From Ascaris suum (taxonomy: Eukaryota > Nematoda > Chromadorea > Rhabditida > Ascarididae), in assembly GCA_013433145.1 (NCBI GenBank), contig CM024186.1, positions 62,001 through 126,000 of the forward strand: DNA of 64,000 nt, read 5' to 3'. A program made the translations under genes and the position numbers. The notes beneath the pieces are model-generated. The model was not told the DNA's origin, did not search any database, and saw nothing but the letters and a program-made list of their open reading frames with translations. Below are positions 1-14,700 of the stretch, one piece after another (the first letter of the stretch is position 1; every line of letters starts with the position of its first letter).

Positions 1-141
1 AGAGCTTTGACTCTGGTTCGACGCTACGTCGCTTCCACCGCTGTTTGCCGTACCGGCAAGATGGAAAAGAAGTGGGAGGGGAGTGGAAATAGAAAAGCGC
101 AGTCCTGGTTCGCTGATGCGTTCCTGGCCATCTCTTTATGA
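1..141. other. Ambiguous coding-like sequence at the left edge
   Basis: Both strands can be read here. On minus, an acceptor-like CAG near 44 followed by 1-43 could be the next exon of the CCCH gene (reading either GGSDVASNQSQSS or RWKRRSVEPESKL). On plus, an open frame reaches a TGA at about 139-141. The contig edge prevents a decision. Confidence 0.2.
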
Positions 142-593
142 TCCCCGTTGCAAGAAATGTTTCCCTCGAATGAGACAATGCTTCTGATACGCGATTCTTT
201 TCAACATCATTCCTTCTGAGGATTATCTGCGCCTGTGACCACCTCAAATGGACCCCACTTGTGAATCAAGCGCCGCAAACTCGGGTATAATATTTTCAAC
301 GTGCGAATACATAAAGCCGAAACGACAACAGCATGCGATACGGAATAATACGTTGCGAAATGCTGCACGATAGATGAAAAAACATCTTAAAAGCCTTCGT
401 ACTACTTCTAGAGGAAAAAGCGACAACTGAAACAGATTCCCGAGAATTGGTGGAAGGGCACCTTTTCCTGAGAACTGATAAAAACCCCGAGACACTTGGA
501 TACAAAAGCAGGTAAACATATCCCAGTATACAGCCCACATAGAAGCACAAAGCTTTCTTCTTTTCTTCCAAATACCCTATCGATTCTCCAAAC

Positions 594-3500
594 GCATCCT
601 GAATAAGAATCACTGGATGTAATATCAACTTCTCCAAACAGCTGTCCCAACTGAGCATTATGTATGTGCTGCTGCCACTATTCACGACAGCTTTGGTTTT
701 GTCCGTTTAAACCATAGCCGATTGTTTTTAGCCATTCTGTCCTTCAACGACGGAGAATCACTGAGCTCCTCAGCGATAGCTCGTAAGGACGTTGGCCGTC
801 TAAGATACGCTTTAAATCACACTTTCCCGATTTGATATTCATGCTCCTGTCCATCCAAACACATGCTTGAAAATTTTACAATTTATTGGAGCATCGACGA
901 GGTACTGGTTACTATAGTGGCTTCTCAGAACGATCCATAGACAATGGAAATATATCCAGCTTCTTGAAGGCAACTAGATGTTTATTTCGCAGCCAAATAG
1001 GATATCTCGATCTTTCCTCGCCCATGTCTTCAATTGACTCAGGAAACCTCGCTGCTGACTGCATGTGCTCCTTCACTCAATTTCAATTAATGACGTACGT
1101 AATGCTCCTTTTGCGTTTCTTTGTAACCCAAGATGATCGTATGTCCGCGTTATCTAAGCCGCAGTTAAATGTCTTGGGCTTAATAAAGGAGCCAAGAAAT
1201 CTCAAAATTCTTCCCACAGAACTTCCCCATACCACCTCTGGAAGTATTCAACAAAGCTGCCCAAGCATAGGTGACCCTAACCCTGCATATGCCATAGCTC
1301 AAAGCAATTCGACAACGCCCGGTGAACAAAAGTTTTGAAAATAGCACCTGCAATTCGAAATGCTATAAAAAGGTAGAATGACTTTACCTAGAAAGGCAGG
1401 CTAATTGATAGCAAAATGAAAATCATTTAACAACATAAAGGAACGCATGTGACAACTGAAGAAGCAAAAGTGACCAAAGCATACCTGCTCGTATATTGGT
1501 TTCGTGAACTCGTTCAGTGGCAAGTGTGAGAAACGGCATGGGACCATGGTGCACTCGCCTTTATGAAACGCCTTGCATGGCGATTCTCCATGGAGAAACA
1601 CACACTCCGAATCTCTACTGCAGTTCCCTCGCTTATAATACTTGCATACTTCTGGTCGACGATCCGAATCCGCTGCATTATGCGAATAGCAGCAGTTCAA
1701 TCCCTGAAACCAAGCACATATGATGTCAGCTTTCCTCTCTTTCAGGCTGCGAATAAAGGAAATATATTCCGAGAACGAGATGCTTATAAAAGGTCGGAGT
1801 GTTTTACCACCCAAAAAAGCCCAAGAATGCAACACAAAACATCTTCGAGATCCGATTTTATTTCAAAATAATTTTGTTCATTCGTTTTGATCACTCTACG
1901 CTCTGCTCATCTCCTCTCCCAACCCGCCATTCTCCCCACCAAAATAAGGATAGTGAAGTATGAATTGCAAACTCATTTCAAATTGGGGCTGCAGTCGGGT
2001 TGAAAAATAATGGAAGAATATAGAGTACAAAGAAAGAAAGTAGACTATGAAAAAAGAAAAAAGCGCAAAATAAATATAAAACAAAAATGAACAGCAGTGC
2101 TGGATTGATCAAGAGTAAATAGGAATTGATGAGTTGTTCGACTGGCAAGCCACTCTCCCCGCTCTATTATGAGCGTCAGCCGAGAGTCACAACCAGGTTC
2201 TAAAACCTGGGAAGGAAAGAGAACGGAAGGTCTCAAGGACAGGACAGAAGCGCCAGGTTTCTACTATTTCACTCCAAATGACCAAAACCAAAGCAGTATT
2301 CTCTGTTAACGGTCCGAAAACTAGAAAATGAAAGCTGCAATTATGTGGGAAAATCACGAGCTGATGGGAAACTCTAGCTTCTTTTTTATTCAAAATTTTT
2401 TCGACGGAAAGAAAGCCTTTCGGGATGTCAGTTTCAGCTTATTCCATCACGATTTTCTTCTTATCTCCTCTGAATGCTTGCATCTCTCTCTTGTCTCCTT
2501 ACCTTCTAAAAATCACTATCTGGAAACTTTCGAACTGAAGACGGTTGCTCTTTGCCTAAGCCCTTATCAACTTAAGTTTCGAGTATGTCTTTTTGACTTG
2601 CTATCGCAACAAAATGTTTCAAGTATGACTTTATCGTCTTTGAATGGGCACGCAATCAGCAAGCACATTCAAAGACGATAAACAATTAGTGCTCAACGTA
2701 TAAAAACAAAATAATTCGATATAAAACAAAAAGTGGAGGAGCGTCAGAAATCGAATGAAGAATATTTTCAATAATTCTGTTAAATAGTGTAACGATGAAA
2801 AAAGAGAAATTAAAGGACATCGACAGGTGTTTAATATAAAATAAAACCGGAAGGTTGAGTTAAGAAATGGAAAGCATACATGCTTGCAATGTCCTCTGCG
2901 AAAGAATTTACACATAACCCTCCTCCGCGACTGAGCACCAAAGGTGATCTCATGGTGTACATCGCGTGGCGGCGACGAATGGCTGGCGTATTTCTCGCCA
3001 TCATTTTCAGCATCCCTCGAGCGGTCGCGTCTGCAATTAAATGCATTGACGGCGCAAGAGAAATCTGTGAAGAAAAATGCAAAAGTTTTACTTAAGTACT
3101 TATGTTGGATAATCGGTAAGATGATCCCAATATTTGAGTCACTTATTTGTACTTGTGATTATTCATATGAACAAATCAATAATGCAGTTCTAGAGGTTCT
3201 GACCTCGGTCTGCCGAAAGTACAGTGCATCGGAATTTGAGTCTTCCTCCCAAAGAGTTTCCAGTGACAGTGGGCAACTCCGGAAGTCGACTGTCCTGCTG
3301 GCTCCGGAACCCAGTCCAACAACCCATGCCTTGCTCTCACAGAATTCAGAATCAAGGAAAATATTCCTTACTTATGCGGTTGCGGCCAGTATTACCACTG
3401 CTAGCAGCAAATAGCGCTGACTGCAGCAATTAGCAACTGGCAGGTGAAAGTACACTGGTATTGTACTGCACGTAATAAAAAGCTGTATAACTGTCAGCAG

Positions 3501-6500
3501 CACTAATCTTGGCAATATGTAGCACTGCTGAAATAATGATAAAGTCCACTTGTCAGCATCCTGCTATCTCATCCAAAAGAGATCCCAACTAGACGACCCT
3601 TAAGGCCCTTCACGTCATGGGATCTCCTAGCCGGCATTCCGCTATTCACACTCCCCTTTATGACCGAGCCATACCCAGCGCAACCCTACTCATTCCTTTT
3701 TCATCACGCTGGGAGATAGCTAGAGGCCCCCGCAGCTCAATCATCGAAAATCTCCAATACAGCTGTAAATCATTTCATGTCCAACTGTTGAAAGAGACAG
3801 ATTTTGAAATCCTTTACACGTTGTCGGATTTCCCTCATTCAGGTTTTATTGAACCGCCTTAAGCAGAATGCATATGCATCCGAATCTTTTAAAGACCTTC
3901 ATAATCATCGCGGCGTTGCTATCTTCAGCGTGTACGGGGGAAATAATAATGTTGGCAGCCTCCGATATCGCTTGAAAAATTCTTCTGTGGAGAAAGTCCA
4001 TCACTGTGTATGACGGTAATGACATCTTCACAAATGCTTCAACTGTCATAGCGTGGAAATGGGATTTGCCGTGCAGCAATCGGGTCATCAGCGTTCTTCA
4101 ATTCCTAAGATTTCACTAGTAATCGGTGAGCTCTATGGTATTACTAACTTAAACATCAAATTTCTAAGACGATACTGCGAAAATCTGTTGCCATCAGTTC
4201 TATGGAATCAGCCTCTTAACTTTACTAATTGCCACTGTCGAAAATAGCTAGAAATGAACGTCGCTTTATGCAGTGAAAATATCTCGCCCTTACGTTGTTA
4301 TAAAAAAGGCATTGTGACCTACGACAGCGAAAATGGTGTATAACATTTCTTCAGTCATTCTGTAGTGAATGTATCATGCAGTCAGTTTGTAGTCAAGAGC
4401 ACCTTCTGCCCGCTTCAGCAACAGCTGCTAATATGGTGCAGCCGCAATTTCACATTTAGAAAAGACTCAATCGAAGGCCAACTTTGTACTCAGAAACTAG
4501 TCAGTCAGAATACAAAGTCTCAATTCTCAACTTCGCCAGAGTCGATATCGAGACGATGTCCACCATTTACAGAAAAAAGTTCGCCATACAAGTTCTTTCC
4601 TTGCTATACGCTCTTTCTTTTGAAAATAGCGATCTCATCATTATTCTTCACGCGGTGAGATTATCGAAACCTTTTCCTTCGAGCAACCGGAATCGAGCGG
4701 AATCAAGGGAAAAAAACAATCGCGCATCGAACTGTCAGTTAGCTCACACAAAAAGCTTACAATCTAGATGGTCATAGCTTTCTTAACAGTGAACAAAAAG
4801 CAATAAATATGGACGGATGTATGCTAACTTCGCCTCTTCACTAAAATATTCACCAAAACAGCGGTGTTGAAAACATAAGCAAAAATCGAGATAAGCCCCT
4901 AACTTTATATGCTCGAATACGAGACCTCTCCGCCAAGCAAAAGAACGAACCTCTTTCGCGCTCCATGGGGATCCTCACGGTGTCTTACGTCATCGGATTT
5001 TTCGCTGAGTTTCTCCCCCTTCCTTCGGCTTGAGCTCTCGCCGTGATGCGCCGCCGAGTGAAAGCGCTCAAACAGAAAAATGAACGGTGGATCAGAACGT
5101 CAATTTAATCGTGAAAGAAACTGTTCTTCAACCGTTGTTTTAAAGTCTCAATTTCCAGGTTGTTTCAACGGCCAACAAACGTTTGCTAGTGCACTAAAGA
5201 AATCTAAATGATTCCAACTATCGCTTAAACGTTTTCACTTAGTCGGTCATTACATTTATGTATTATGTCCCGCCTACGAAGAAAACTCGCAGAAAAATTC
5301 TTTTTGCTTGGAAGAAAAATTTAAAGCTGAAAAGTGATGCGAAGAATTTACATCAGATCGGCACAACCGTGACCTTCTGGTTTGCAAATTTTGACGGAAA
5401 ATCGGAGAATCCTCCTTTCTAAATGATAATTCTCTACTGCAATACACGGATGATTCGGACTCTTAACATCGACGGTCTGCATGGCAAACAAAACACCGGT
5501 AACAACGGCAATAGAGGTGAGAAATTCTATGAATTAATTCGCTCCCTTCTTTTAAAAAATCCTTCAGAATTTTGGTGTGCCGGTCGCAATATTTCTAGTT
5601 GAAAACTGGAGAAAACATCCAGTTACATCTTGAGATATTCAATCATCAAGGTTTTCTCCTCTTTTTTTTCTTTACTGCGCAAGCAGAGATGCCGCATTGC
5701 TGGTGCGTTTAAATGCCACGTGTGGCTTCTAAAAAATGGCGCTTTCAAAGTACTGGCTAGGCTTCCTTAGTGCTCATTCAGCACAGAGATACTTCGTAGA
5801 ATCTGTTCATCTAGCGCACTAAGGATAAATTAGCAAGTTTGAAGTACTAATAAAAACAAATTAAGACACATCAACAGATCCGGTAAAAACTGAATACATA
5901 ATAAAGTGAGCAAAAGTAAGTAGAAACACACTGGTCTCACCTTGTCGCCAATGAGGTCTCCGTATCGTTGCTTCGCAGACGGTCTCTTTGGCGATAAGCT
6001 CCCCTCATCCGATACGTCTACCAAGAGAAAAACGTTACCTGAAATAGAGCAGCAATGCTACATAGGTAAAACAACAGTACTACGAGGTTGAACTGAGCAT
6101 CTCTTCAGCTACAAAAAAGTTTTAGCCCAAGGATATATGCGGAAATGAGAGCAAATCAAAAAAAAAAAAAAAAAAACGAGGAGTTCCCTGAAATGAGCGA
6201 GAGAATATTTCAAACTTCTCCCAAAATGGACGATGTGTTGCTGCTTCACGCTGCAACCCATCCACAACTAGCTATATATCATCAACTTCAATCCATTCCT
6301 TCAATATATTAGTCACAAACCAATATACACTCTGAAATAAAACGCTGATCACAGCATACTTTTGAAGAACGAACACAATATCTGCGTCAATAATATGTCA
6401 GCAAGGCGGAAAGAGTAGTTCGTTGGCAAACTGGAGACACAAACCAAACTTCCACGTCATCAAAAACCTCGCGAAATCAGGAACGTAATAGTTGGTAAAC

Positions 6501-7931
6501 CCATGCTGCAAGCGGGACGCTATAGATTCAAAACTCTGTACTTACAATGTGAACTTTAGTGATCTGCATCTTATGAAAGCATAAACAAGCTGCTTAAGCA
6601 ACCATCTTCAATCGAAGCTCAATTTTCAATTACTTTTTGTCAGTCGAGATAAAATTTCCACAGAAAGGCGCCAATCAGCGCACAGATAAAGTATGCAGAA
6701 AAGAAACAGTTGGAAGGAAGAAACAGGGGAATACTATAGAAAAAAACCGCAGAAGGGAAGCATAAAGCACCATTTCCTCCCTTTCCCATAAGAAAAACGA
6801 AGGTATAGTTTCCTTCTATACACACAACGAAGCGCGCAATATTTTTTCAGCCTAATGTAGTTATCGAACACTCTCAACTTTGAATGCACATCAAGCAACT
6901 CGGCTGGTCGCCAGGAAAAATCTGACAATGAGCCAACCACCGCCATGCTTGAGGACACGGCTCCATGAACGCCATCCGTTGCCAATTCAAGTCTCCCATC
7001 AGATCGGGGAGGTATGAAGAGCGTAACATTTGAAGAGGAAGGAGGTGGGGGGAAGAGGGACTAGAACCGGTTTAGCTCATTAATCAATCCATACAACAAG
7101 ATATCGATTCCAGATTTCCAAAGAAATCCATCAGAATGCTACACCACGACTCATCCATCTGTAAGCTTAGAAAGTAGATGATGCAATCGCATTGATATGC
7201 TTGCAGGTTCTCGGAATACCATTCATTAAGACGGTAGCCGAAAAAGCTGAAATAAAGCATCTTCGCGCCACATTATGAGCTGTGAGAACGATTATAATAA
7301 TAACATCAACGTTGCACTGTTGCCATTACCTATATTCTGTTATAAAACAAATGGCCCGCTTTAGACATGAAAACTTATTGCATCAACATCCTTGCCAATT
7401 CAAACGTCAGACATTGCGCCCTAACTGCAATATGGCTACCGTCTGCAATTTCTAATCTGCATTCGCTACACAAGCAAGACAAAACTTCTGCGGCCGCTAA
7501 CTGCAGTCATGTCACTGGCGCAGGTTGCAGGTACATAGCACACCGTTCTCATCTGAGGCCATCTCCCGCAATCCATCACCCCCCGTAATCTACCATAGTG
7601 AAGGTTTGCCGATCCCCCTTCTCCTTTAACAGACATTTAATTTATATAAACACGTAACGCCCAAAAATTTCATGCACACTTATGAACCCTCTAGAAAAAT
7701 GGATGAATGAACATTAGAATTCTGGGAACGTTCTAGTCCTCCTGCTGAAAACTTTTTAAAAAAGTAGAACACCTTGTCTTTACCCTCATTATCCACGTAA
7801 TCGTCTCCGATTTCACCCTCCTCCACATCCATTCGTTCACTGATGTTTCTGGCACGAACGATATTATTTACCGCCGTCATTGCAGCCAATACCTCCGAAG
7901 CGTTGGATGAAGTGTAAACACCGGTGAACAT
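594..7931 (-). CDS. Tandem CCCH zinc-finger protein, ZC3H4/6/8-like (3' end incomplete)
   Basis: Minus-strand exons with matching phases: 7784-7931, 5941-6017, 4951-5066, 2880-3030, 1485-1703 and, less surely, 594-671 (about 263 residues visible). The N-terminus is acidic (EEGEIGDDY near residue 37), followed by a Ser/Arg/charged region (residues 51-150), then three CCCH fingers at about residues 154-172, 184-202 and 207-224, spaced C-x7-C-x5-C-x3-H, C-x7-C-x5-C-x3-H and C-x7-C-x4-C-x3-H. That architecture is typical of the ZC3H4/6/8 and suppressor-of-sable family, nuclear RNA-binding proteins that restrain unproductive transcription; the role here is inferred. Finger 1 is split by the 1.2 kb intron between 1704 and 2879. 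The start at 7931 lies 9 bases after a TTATTAG acceptor-like site, suggesting trans-splicing. The low-complexity C-terminal part probably continues to the left edge; a possible further exon lies at about 1-43. The core exons are firm; the 594-671 exon and the 3' end are not. Confidence 0.8.
6158..6176 (+). repeat. A19 homopolymer
   Basis: A run of 19 A in the second CCCH-gene intron region (between exons at 7784 and 6017 the gene is intronic; this run lies just upstream of exon 2 on the gene strand). No retroposed gene is recognisable next to it. Confidence 0.85.
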
Positions 7932-7942
7932 CTTCGAAAGCT

Positions 7943-10900
7943 AATAAGTAACGGAAAGTGAGCACGACTCTACATAATCCACTAAGACGTTTTCACCGGC
8001 TATAAAACAAAAATTAAGTAAATTACATTAGTCGCCCAAACGAAACTGTTAAGACCGAGCCAAATCCAGTCGGGATTAATCGTTACCTCACTTTGATAAA
8101 GTTATCGAAAGCAGAAAGAATATTAGAATCGCTAATTTCTTCTACTTTACAATCATTAATTAACACAAAATAGCACCGAAATTAACACCAATGCCGAGTT
8201 TTCAAGTTAAAAAATGACAAGAATTCCTTAAAATGAATGAGTAAAAAGGATTGCAAAGCTGAAAGAAAACCGAACGACGTTCCACAAGGTTAATAAGAAG
8301 GGAAATATAAAAATAGCTCATCATCAATAACTTTAACAATCAAGAGCGAACAACCTCATAAACACGTGCTCAACATAACGACAATAAACGCATCGATTAA
8401 ACTGGCTAGCGGGGATTAAACTAGGATCGTGTCACTCAACATTGTGGGAAAAAAAAGCAGCTCACAAATTTTCCAGTCTAACAGAAACTACCACATATGA
8501 GGATCGAAATATTTGTTCACCGAACCCGAAAACCATGTATTTATCAAAACAACAAGTGAATAACCAGGACTGTTGAACAAATGTTTTCAATAACAAAAAT
8601 AAGTCTGGATTAAATACCGACGACATCACATTCAAAAATTGTAAACTACAATAATAATTTATGGAAAAAAAGAGTACCACACTCACATGAGGAACAGAGA
8701 TATCTTTAAATACTACTGCACACCAATTCGGTTTGTACCTATCGAACCACACTAACAAAGCAAGTGGTTACGACATTATACCCATATCGATGCGGGCACA
8801 AGATGGAAAGTCTGGATAACAGTCGGATAAATTACTTGAAAAAAAACCGTACTGCCTCCATCGATGGCAGCAATCCCTGAACCTTAGGAGCACCGGCGCT
8901 CCTAATTCTACCTCACTGGCACCCTACCGCAAACCCTCCGACAACCGACATGCTAAGAGCAGTGATGAAACCGAAACTGACGCCGCCAGCTTGGAGACCG
9001 TTTTCAAATCGCATGAAGATACGCAGAGAAGGCAAGAAACCAATAAAGATCATGTGATGTCTGTCGATCAGAGTGCAATCGCTGGGGGTGCTTGTCGCCT
9101 TTTTTTCCCCCTCCAGAGTTTTGCATTGTCTCAGTTGCGTTGCTGAGGCGCGAAGTCAAGATGTCCAGTGAATACGCTATGCCCTGAGATGCCTACCCTT
9201 ACTGATTTCATCACTGAACGAAATAAGAGATCACTGAAAGAAATAAGAGATCTGACCTTGCAAAGCGCATTGCACGGATCGTGTATGTCCATGTATGTGT
9301 ATGTCTGTCCATATCTTCGGCTGTTTCAATTCAGAGGCCACCAAGTCAGATTGCGAAATCTAGTGGGTCAAATAGAAGGTACGGAATAGGATGAATTCTT
9401 ATACCATACGTATCTAATGTTCATCCATCAACGTCGATGGAAATGACCGATATTCCAATGTTCCAAAAAAATGCATTTGTTCACGGTGGTGAGATTTTCT
9501 GTTTTGCACGGTCGGGCTGGGGAGAGGGGAGGATGGGGGGGGGGGGGGGGGATGATAGTTTGAGTGGTTTATAGGCGAGCAAAATGGCAGCTTGAATACG
9601 AAGTCGGATCTCTTCATAATAACGTTGTCAATGTTTTTAAAATGAATAAATAAATGTTTTAATATTCCCTTCAAATAAACAAATGTTGTTGCACAGCGTT
9701 TCAAGCGATTTATTTATTTACTTATCTCTTTACTAAATGAATCTCTTGAAAAATACTGAGCAACATTATTTATTTCTTTCGTTCTTGTTGACTTTTGGAA
9801 GTGGCGAATGACCCGAGCAGAATATCAAGAAACATTGAGGGCTGCTTCCATTCGTTTTTCTAAATGCAACTGAGGTTGCCTCTTTCCGCACTATTTTTTA
9901 AGCCTTTCACTAAAACTCTAACCTTAAAGACCTCCAATTCGATATGTGCCTTTCATGGGTTTTTTTTCACAAATCTTCGTGAAGGAAACCCTATAACATC
10001 ACTATTTTTAGGCGCCTTTCTAATGTGTGTGTTTACGCGCCTGCTAATTCTAGCTCTGAGTCAGAAGACCTACGAGTGTGGAATTCGGAATTTCCCATGA
10101 TAGTGATATAAGCCTTATTCCTCCCAGTCATTCATAACCATTTGAAGCAGATGTTAAACTTTGTCATAAAACTCGTTATGCAAATTCACTGCACGGACTG
10201 CGGGATATAGACTCAAAGGAATTTTTTAATGAGAGGCCTATATAGCAGCTTGGTAACAAGTTATTGAGCACAGCAAGCATTATTCGCTATATATTTTTTG
10301 GAATTTATGCAATAAGCTGACCTAATCCGAAATTGAATTACATATCGTGTCCCGTATCTCACCTGTTTTTTGTTGGCGCACAGGTAATCTTTTGTTGAGC
10401 TTTCTAGCATGTTTTTGAATCATGAATAGCTTCTATGCATCATTTGTAGTTGCTTAATTGCGCCATTTCTCAGCCATTGTTCACTTCTAAAGGTTGGCGT
10501 ACGGTTACTTCCTTGTGTTAATTTAATGTACCCAACGCATCATGACCGATTTAGATCGGTTTATATCGTTTGTGCATAGTCGTCGCGCTACAATTTTTTG
10601 AGATTATGGGCTTTTATTGGACAGATTAGCATATTCTCATCTACAGACGTTTTGAACTTGCGCTGAAGAGCTATCGCTTTATGGAATGAACGAGGTTTGA
10701 CAAGATGGGCAACCATTCAATATCGAGTGAATGTGATCAGATTTCTTGTTCAAGGAGTTATCAGGTTTAGGCTGCTGAGATGCGTCAAATATAGATGTAA
10801 CGCTTTTTTAGTGATTAGACTATCTTGTAAGTGGTAGTAAATGACATCGGAAAACTGCGCATTGTGCCTTCATGATTTTATTAACAGTGACCGGATCGAA

Positions 10901-11711
10901 TAGCGTCTTTAGGACGTAATGAGTAACATATCTCAAACGGCAATATCACACCTCTTCACTCTATCTATCCAGACGGAATATAAAAATCTGAAATTCTGTA
11001 TAGGATGCTTCAAGGAAGCCTCAAGAAACGCCGTAGGACACCTAAGGAAGCTATTTAAGAAAGCTTTCACCCTCAGCAATGCTTCCAACAGGTCGCAAGA
11101 CATCAGAGCCCACTTGTTTTGCTGCAAGGAAAAAGAGCCTTAAAACTGCCTGGGTGATTCACACAGCACTATTCTCTTTATAAGGCCGGTAAATAAAGTT
11201 GCCGTCGCACATACACGCACATAAGACTGTGAAGGTAGTTCATTACTATGAGTGAAAAATTAGACGAATGACAAATGAAATCCATCTACAGATGTGAAAG
11301 CAAACACTGTTGTGCTTTCATCCAGTAATCATTGTGATGAGTGGAAATGAAGTAAACTACATACATCAAAGCGATTACAACGACACTGAGCTTAAGCTGG
11401 AGATTCAAACGAGTAATATTCATGCTCAACGATTTGAATGGCAGCATGATGAATTATCCCCACTGAATCCCAATCTACTGTCCAATACACTCTGTATACA
11501 GGCTCAGGTTCACCGCCGTTCGCCTTTGTAGTCAAACGCATTACACAACTACTAAGTAGATTCGCTTGAGAAGTGAATGAACGACCGTTCTTGGTCAGCA
11601 CAGTTAGGTAGGCAAATCCCGTTGGAGAACAAAGTTGGCATTGAACTACTTCATTTCTAGCCTAATTGATCAAAGGACACGAATGAACGAATACGTTTCA
11701 GGGAATGCATA
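7943..11711. other. Intergenic region, no supported gene
   Basis: This lies between the divergent starts of the CCCH gene (minus) and the coiled-coil gene (plus), so it should contain both promoters. I see only short conflicting frames. Notable bases are a run of 17 G at about 9535-9551 and a 20-base near-duplication around 9214-9250 (GAACGAAATAAGAGATCACT-like). I could not identify a core promoter motif. Confidence 0.5.
9535..9551. repeat. Poly-G run (17 bases)
   Basis: An uninterrupted G run follows a G-rich lead-in. It is a simple homopolymer whose exact length may be a sequencing artefact. Confidence 0.8.
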
Positions 11712-14700
11712 ATGGAGAACAGTGCGGGCAATGAAGGGTTACCGTCGCGTTTGTCAGCAGCCGAGAAATTGCAGCAGCTTAAAACACAACAAGCTAAGCT
11801 GGAAAAAAGGGCTATGCCAGCACATTCGAAGCTCAAGGCTAGCATTCGATTCCGAATGTAACTGTACTGTCAAATCTGGAGACTTATTCTTAACGATGCA
11901 ATTTTCTGAAAGTTTAAACTTAAATTTATGTTTGGGCTATTCTACCGGCTTAATTAGCGCTTTAGTACTTGCCTATCAAGTGCCTATCACCGGGCTTTGG
12001 CACATCCGACATGTCCGAATCCATAAGAAGGGATGCCAGTGCACTTGGTAATTGAGATGGTGAACAGGACTTTCATGTATGCTAGCGCTTCAGTTATGAG
12101 CTGAAGCATTGGGCTAATACCATCAGATCTTACTTATGCTTCTTTCAACTGAGAGAAGGAAGATATTCGCTTTATAGATGAAAGGCAAACACAGTGATAA
12201 TGGATGCGCATTTCGTTCCTAACCTATAAGGAAACTGAGCACTGACTCTTGGGAACTGTGTCATGAAGGGAGTTGTCTAAGCTAGGAAGCAAATACTGTT
12301 ACTTTCCATATGTTTCAGCGATTTTTATTCTGTTCATAGAGAGTTACTTTCATAGCGATGTAATATTGTTGTTGTGATTAGAAAATATCACCTATGAGGA
12401 TTGCAAGTTTCAATATTGCGATATACGATGAATGGGAAATGCTATACAACTGACATGAGAATATCCTTTATAATAAAAAAAAAATGTGATAAGAGACTGG
12501 ATTTGTGTTGACTAATGTATAAACAATACTACTTTTATAAGAAATTGCAACAGCGTATTCAAATGAATATCTCACATAAAATTAATGTTTGTTAAAGCAT
12601 TACTTCCATGGAAACTTTAATGCACGAGTAAAATTTCCTTCAATTTTGTTGAATTTCAGGTAAACGACATAAAAAAGAAAATACATCTGAAGAAAATCCC
12701 TCATTATGAAAGTGTGTGTTTTCTTCTTATGACTTTCACATTAAAACGAAAAATGGCAATTTTTTTTTCTAGAAATAGATTCAAAGAACTCTTTCAATCG
12801 TTCTTATAAAAGAAGTAAGTACTCGAAGCAGAATATCTCAAGAGAAAAATTCGTCTCTTTTCTCTTTTTCTTATCTTTTTTCCTCCCCAACTTTTCTTCT
12901 TTACAATTTCTCCTTTTTCCACTGTTTTCGTTCCGAGTTCCCTGGTTGGTCTTTATTTTTTATAAGTGGCTAAAGTTTTGCATGCTGCTGAAACTGAGTT
13001 TTATAGCCAAAAACCTGAGCAAAAAGCCCATGCCAAATGCCATATTTGTACTCTGATTCTTTGGAAAGCTAAGCTACCTACCTTTCGCATCACCAGGTAA
13101 TCCGCCTTCTCTCGACACCTGTCCATGTTAACTGCTTAAACAGTGGATTTTGGTACCTGATATTTGGCTTTGTTTTGTTGCACATTGTCAGCACGTCACT
13201 TCTTCCTCAAACCCCCCTAAAAATGCTTCACTTCTGGAAATCTTCCATGGTACACCGACGCTTTGACAGCATGCACCTTTCTGTCTTTCGCGCAGTGCAA
13301 ATGGAATGACTCAGAATTTTTCTTAAAACGCAGCACTTCTAATTCAATTAATTTCTTGAATTTAACGCTTCTTGTGGCCTCTTTATATTCTTTCTGGAAG
13401 TTCGAATGCAAATTCTCGGTGAGCCCTTCATTCGAACTCTCCAAACTTCAAAATCTCTCTCCCCCCCTCTCCACACGCTCTATCCCTCCTTCTACCATCA
13501 AATGCCCCGACAAGCTGCCTTTTATGAAAACTCGAAAAATTGACTTATTTTCGAGCATTTGCAAAGCGATATGTTATCATTGCATTTTGCTTCACTCTTG
13601 AGAGAAAAGTACTGCTCATTTCTCTCAGTAAGCTTCTCTTCTCTTTGAATCGTGGAAAAACCTTTGGGCTATATTTGAGGCTGCATGACAAGTCTCGCTT
13701 TTCATAGGAGAAGGGGAGATGATCAGTAACACTATGTCTCGTTCAAATTTATTCCTCTCTTCAAAGTGAACCATCCTTCGACTTTATTGTTGCTTGTCCA
13801 CTTAATTGGAAGCCGGTGCTGTGGTGTGATGAAATATTACTTCACCTCTTCGCTCAATCTCTAATCTTCTGTCTTTCGGTTCCCCCTCATCTCTCTACCT
13901 AATCTTCTCCCTCTGTCTTCCTCTCTTCCCCCTTCCCTGAGTAGTGAGCGTCACTACCAACATCGTCCTTTCAAACGCTCACGATCATCCTAACCATTTC
14001 TTCATCTCGGTCCTAACCATTTCGCCGTCTTATTCCAGGCTGTCTCCTAAAACTAACAACAGTCACGTACTACTTCCATGATTCTCCATTATCTACCGTC
14101 CCTTCCGTCTTTACTCCCTCTGGATCCTATAAGTCTAGGTTTACTAAATGACCGTCTACTAAATTACCACAAAAAAGCATTTAATTCGACAGCAGCTCGT
14201 TCCAACCAGTCAGTATTTTAGGCAGAAAATTCGAGGCGCTGAAATCAGATACCTCATTTTCACACGCCATCGAATGTGAGTTTTTCAACGTTAGCAAATA
14301 ATTAGTGTTTGAAAGTATGATCGTTATACTACCAAACCATCCTCCATTCAACATATCAATCCTGGTACAATGGGCGCACAATGTTTGGCACAATGACTGC
14401 AGAGTACAAGAATAGAGGAAGAGCCCTACTACGAAGCACATAGCGCGGGTAACTTGCACAGAAGTTGTACGCGTTTGAAAATACAACCAGTAATCATTTC
14501 TCTGGGGACGCAGCGATCCTATGGAGCGGGGCCGAATACTGTTTTCTCCAAGAACTGTACCGGCGCCTTTCACTAGGACCAAATTTCGCTGAAACCTACC
14601 GGATAGGAAATTCTTACAACCCCGTACCTTATCTTGATGGCCACATTGTTCCAAAATATTCCGGTGTTTGTTGTCTGCACCTCAAACAGATTGCATATAC

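Noticed and set aside
2944..3414. Plus-strand frame of 156 codons
   Set aside because: It overlaps the well-supported minus-strand CCCH exon at 2880-3030 and shows no splice or domain support.
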